From Rhodobacter sp. (GTDB lineage: Bacteria; Pseudomonadota; Alphaproteobacteria; Rhodobacterales; Rhodobacteraceae): a DNA stretch of 6,653 bases. The stretch's first letter is position 1. Every line of letters begins with the position of its first letter. The stretch lies in assembly GCA_013824055.1 (NCBI GenBank), contig PNNE01000018.1, positions 1-6,653 on the forward strand, read 5' to 3'. The translations under genes were made by a program, and so were the position numbers. The notes below the pieces were generated by a model, which saw only the letters and a list, made by a program, of their open reading frames with translations, made no database searches and was not told the origin of the DNA. Below are positions 5,102 through 6,653 of this stretch, in pieces.

Positions 5102-5109
5102 AAGGAAGG
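5102..5109 (+). promoter_or_regulatory. Ribosome binding site deciding a GTG start for the histidine kinase
   Basis: AAGGAAGG ends 5 bases before the in-frame GTG at 5115. It is the strongest Shine-Dalgarno sequence in the window. The ATG at 5090 is in another frame, so the GTG is the convincing start. Confidence 0.75.
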
Positions 5110-5114
5110 TTCGG

Positions 5115-6527
5115 GTGGCCGAAAGACGCAAGAGATTTCTCAAGACGCTTTCGGGGCGCTTCCTGATGCTGACGGTCATCTTCGTGATGCTGGCCGAAGT
5201 GCTGATCTTTGTCCCTTCGATCGCGCGGTTCCGGGCCGATTTCATGCTGACCCGGCTGAAGCAGGCCCAGATTGCGGCCCTGACCCAGCTTGCGGCCGAA
5301 GACATGGTCTCGCCCGAGCTGGAGGCCGAGCTTCTGGCCAATGCCGAGGTCTTCAACGTCGTGTTGCGGCGCGACGAGGTGCGGCAGCTGGTGCTGTCCT
5401 CGCCCGTTCCAGACGAGATCCATGACACGTTCGACCTGCGCATGGCCGGCCCGCTGGAGCTGATCCGCGATGCCTTCGCGGTGCTTTTCGACCCGCAGAA
5501 CCGGATTGTGCGGGTGATCGGCTATCCCGTGCAGGACGCCGGTACCCTGATCGAGGTGACGATCGAGACCAAGCCCCTGCGCGATGCGATGCTGGACTAC
5601 GGCTTGCGCATCCTGATCCTGTCGGCGCTGATCTCGATCGTGACCGCGCTTTTGCTGTTCCTTGCGGTGCAACGCCTGCTGGTCACCCCGATCCGGCGCG
5701 TGGTGCATCACATGAAGACCTATGCCGAGGCGCCCGAGGACGCTCGCCGGGTGATCGAACCCAACGCGGATGTCGAGGAATTGCGCTCGGCCGAGGAAGC
5801 GCTGCAGTCGATGCAGATGCAGTTGACGAATGCGCTGCGGCAGAAGGAACGGCTGGCCCAGCTGGGCGGGGCCGTGGCGAAGATCAGCCATGACCTGCGC
5901 AACATCCTGACCACGGCGCAGCTTTTCGCCGACCGGCTTGAAGGCAGCGCCGATCCTGTCGTCGCCAGGGCAGCACCAAAGCTGATCAACTCGATCAGCC
6001 GGGCGGTGTCCTTGTGCGAATCGACCCTGGCCTTCGGCAAGGCCGAAGAGCCGCCGCCGCAGCTTCGCCGCCTGAACCTGGCGCAGCTGGTGGGCGAGGT
6101 GGCCGAGGGCGAGGCTCTGGGGGCCGAAAGCTCGATCACCTGCCTGATCGAGGTGCCGCCGGGCCTGATCATCCGCGCTGACGGCGAGCAGCTTTACCGG
6201 GTGTTGTCCAATCTGATCCGCAACGCCCGGCAGGCCATCGACGCGACCAGCCAACCCGGCACGATCGAGATTTCCGCCGGCGAAGACGAGAGCGAGTGGT
6301 GGATCCGGGTCGGCGACACCGGACCCGGCCTGCCCCCGAAGGCACGCGAACACCTGTTCGCGGCGTTCCAGGGCGGCGCGCGCAAGGGCGGCACCGGGCT
6401 TGGACTTGCCATCGCCGCCGAACTGGTCCGCGGCCACGGCGGCCGGCTGGACCTTGTGCGCAGCGACGCCGACGGCACCGAATTCGCCATCCATCTGCCG
6501 AAGGAAACTACCGACCCCGCCCCGTGA
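5115..6527 (+). CDS. Membrane sensor histidine kinase
   Basis: A 470-residue inner-membrane sensor kinase. A basic N-terminus (RRKRFLKTLSGR) leads into TM1 (about 15-35). A predicted periplasmic sensor region follows (about 38-163), with the stretch TFDLRMAGPLELIRDAFAVLF (105-125) and IVRVIGYP (131-138). TM2 is about 164-186 and a HAMP-like linker with RLLVTPIRRVVHHMK starts at 187. The dimerisation/phosphoacceptor helix has ISHDLRNIL, with His259 as the predicted phosphorylation site. The ATPase domain shows the N box NLIRNARQAI (366-375), G1 DTGPGLP (401-407) and G2 GGTGLGLAIA (425-434). All catalytic motifs are intact, so it should be active. The GTG start follows AAGGAAGG. It lies 21 bases after the oxidoreductase gene, so co-transcription with it is likely. 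No receiver domain or response regulator is present in the window, and I recognise no characterised sensor type in residues 38-163, so signal and partner are unknown. Confidence 0.94.
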   Translation: MAERRKRFLKTLSGRFLMLTVIFVMLAEVLIFVPSIARFRADFMLTRLKQAQIAALTQLAAEDMVSPELEAELLANAEVFNVVLRRDEVRQLVLSSPVPDEIHDTFDLRMAGPLELIRDAFAVLFDPQNRIVRVIGYPVQDAGTLIEVTIETKPLRDAMLDYGLRILILSALISIVTALLLFLAVQRLLVTPIRRVVHHMKTYAEAPEDARRVIEPNADVEELRSAEEALQSMQMQLTNALRQKERLAQLGGAVAKISHDLRNILTTAQLFADRLEGSADPVVARAAPKLINSISRAVSLCESTLAFGKAEEPPPQLRRLNLAQLVGEVAEGEALGAESSITCLIEVPPGLIIRADGEQLYRVLSNLIRNARQAIDATSQPGTIEISAGEDESEWWIRVGDTGPGLPPKAREHLFAAFQGGARKGGTGLGLAIAAELVRGHGGRLDLVRSDADGTEFAIHLPKETTDPAP

Positions 6528-6535
6528 TTTCGCCC

Positions 6536-6564
6536 TTGCATTGCCCGCCGCGCAAGGCTACATC
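6536..6564 (+). promoter_or_regulatory. Predicted promoter of tRNA-Arg
   Basis: A -35 of TTGCAT (6536-6541), a 17-base spacer and a -10 of TACATC (6559-6564) lie directly ahead of the tRNA. With its two preceding bases the -10 reads GCTACATC, an exact fit to the alphaproteobacterial housekeeping pattern GCTANAWC. A start near A6572 would give a leader of only about 5 bases. The discriminator (GCCCGG) is GC-rich, as at stringently controlled stable-RNA promoters. A CCTTGC/GCAAGG inverted repeat overlaps the spacer and could serve as a weak end signal for the kinase transcript, but it lacks a U-run. Confidence 0.65.
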
Positions 6565-6576
6565 GCCCGGCAGTGC

Positions 6577-6653
6577 GGACCCGTAGCTCAGCTGGATAGA
6601 GCATCAGACTACGAATCTGAGGGTCGGGCGTTCGAATCGCTCCGGGTCCGCCA
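6577..6653 (+). tRNA. tRNA-Arg (anticodon ACG)
   Basis: A complete 77-base tRNA with encoded CCA. The acceptor arms GGACCCG (6577-6583) and CGGGTCC (6643-6649) pair fully, with discriminator G6650. The D arm is GCTC/GAGC. The anticodon stem TCAGA/TCTGA encloses the loop CTACGAA with ACG at 6611-6613. A 5-base variable loop is followed by a T arm GGGCG/CGCTC (one G-U pair) with loop TTCGAAT. A34 is expected to be deaminated to inosine by TadA, so this tRNA would read CGU, CGC and CGA; CGC is the prevailing Arg codon in the genes here. The CCA coincides with the end of the window. Confidence 0.97.

Noticed and set aside
4518..6494. Very long minus-strand open frame (658 codons) opposite the oxidoreductase and kinase genes
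   Set aside because: It is the reverse-strand reading of high-GC genes. Its translation is rich in Gln, His, Arg, Asp and Gly with no domain or hydrophobic pattern, while the plus strand carries complete, motif-rich proteins.
6577..6653. tRNA-Arg 3' end as an integration site of a mobile element
   Set aside because: The window ends at the CCA, so no integrase or repeated tRNA fragment can be seen; nothing within the window suggests an island.

Overview
The window is about 6.65 kb of GC-rich bacterial chromosome that most resembles an alphaproteobacterium of the Rhodobacteraceae (Rhodobacter/Paracoccus type). The support is the strong G/C bias at third codon positions, the gene string yidC - MOSC-domain gene - engB, the sequence of ribosomal protein L34, the long N-terminal extension of RnpA, and a tRNA promoter whose -10 region fits the alphaproteobacterial housekeeping pattern GCTANAWC. 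The genus cannot be fixed from this sequence. There is no sign of phage, insertion sequence, CRISPR array or foreign base composition.

Layout. (1) Positions 1-1861, + strand: the 3' end of yidC (membrane protein insertase), a MOSC-domain protein and engB (ribosome-assembly GTPase), joined by two ATGA stop/start overlaps. (2) Positions 1863-2685, - strand: rpmH (L34), rnpA (RNase P protein) and yidD (membrane protein insertion factor), read towards engB, with only one base between the engB and yidD stop codons. (3) Positions 2686-2948, intergenic: the rpmH promoter, a hairpin in the rpmH leader, and a perfect 8-bp inverted repeat on the side of the next gene. (4) Positions 2949-6527, + strand: a tightly spaced three-gene unit encoding a TVP38/TMEM64 (VTT) membrane protein, an FAD/NAD disulfide oxidoreductase of the dihydrolipoamide dehydrogenase/mercuric reductase superfamily, and a two-transmembrane sensor histidine kinase. 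(5) Positions 6536-6653: a promoter and a complete tRNA-Arg(ACG) whose CCA is the last three bases of the window.

How the genes work together. Blocks 1 and 2 are translation and membrane-biogenesis housekeeping: L34 and EngB serve the 50S subunit, RnpA matures tRNAs, and YidC/YidD insert membrane proteins. In many bacteria these genes form one co-directional run rpmH-rnpA-yidD-yidC. Here the rpmH-rnpA-yidD part faces the yidC part, so the locus looks rearranged. Block 4 is the least understood part. It combines a predicted lipid-handling membrane protein, a soluble flavin disulfide reductase lacking the His of the classical HPTxxE catalytic pair, and a kinase without a response regulator in the window. 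That arrangement suggests an envelope or redox sensing function, which is inference only.
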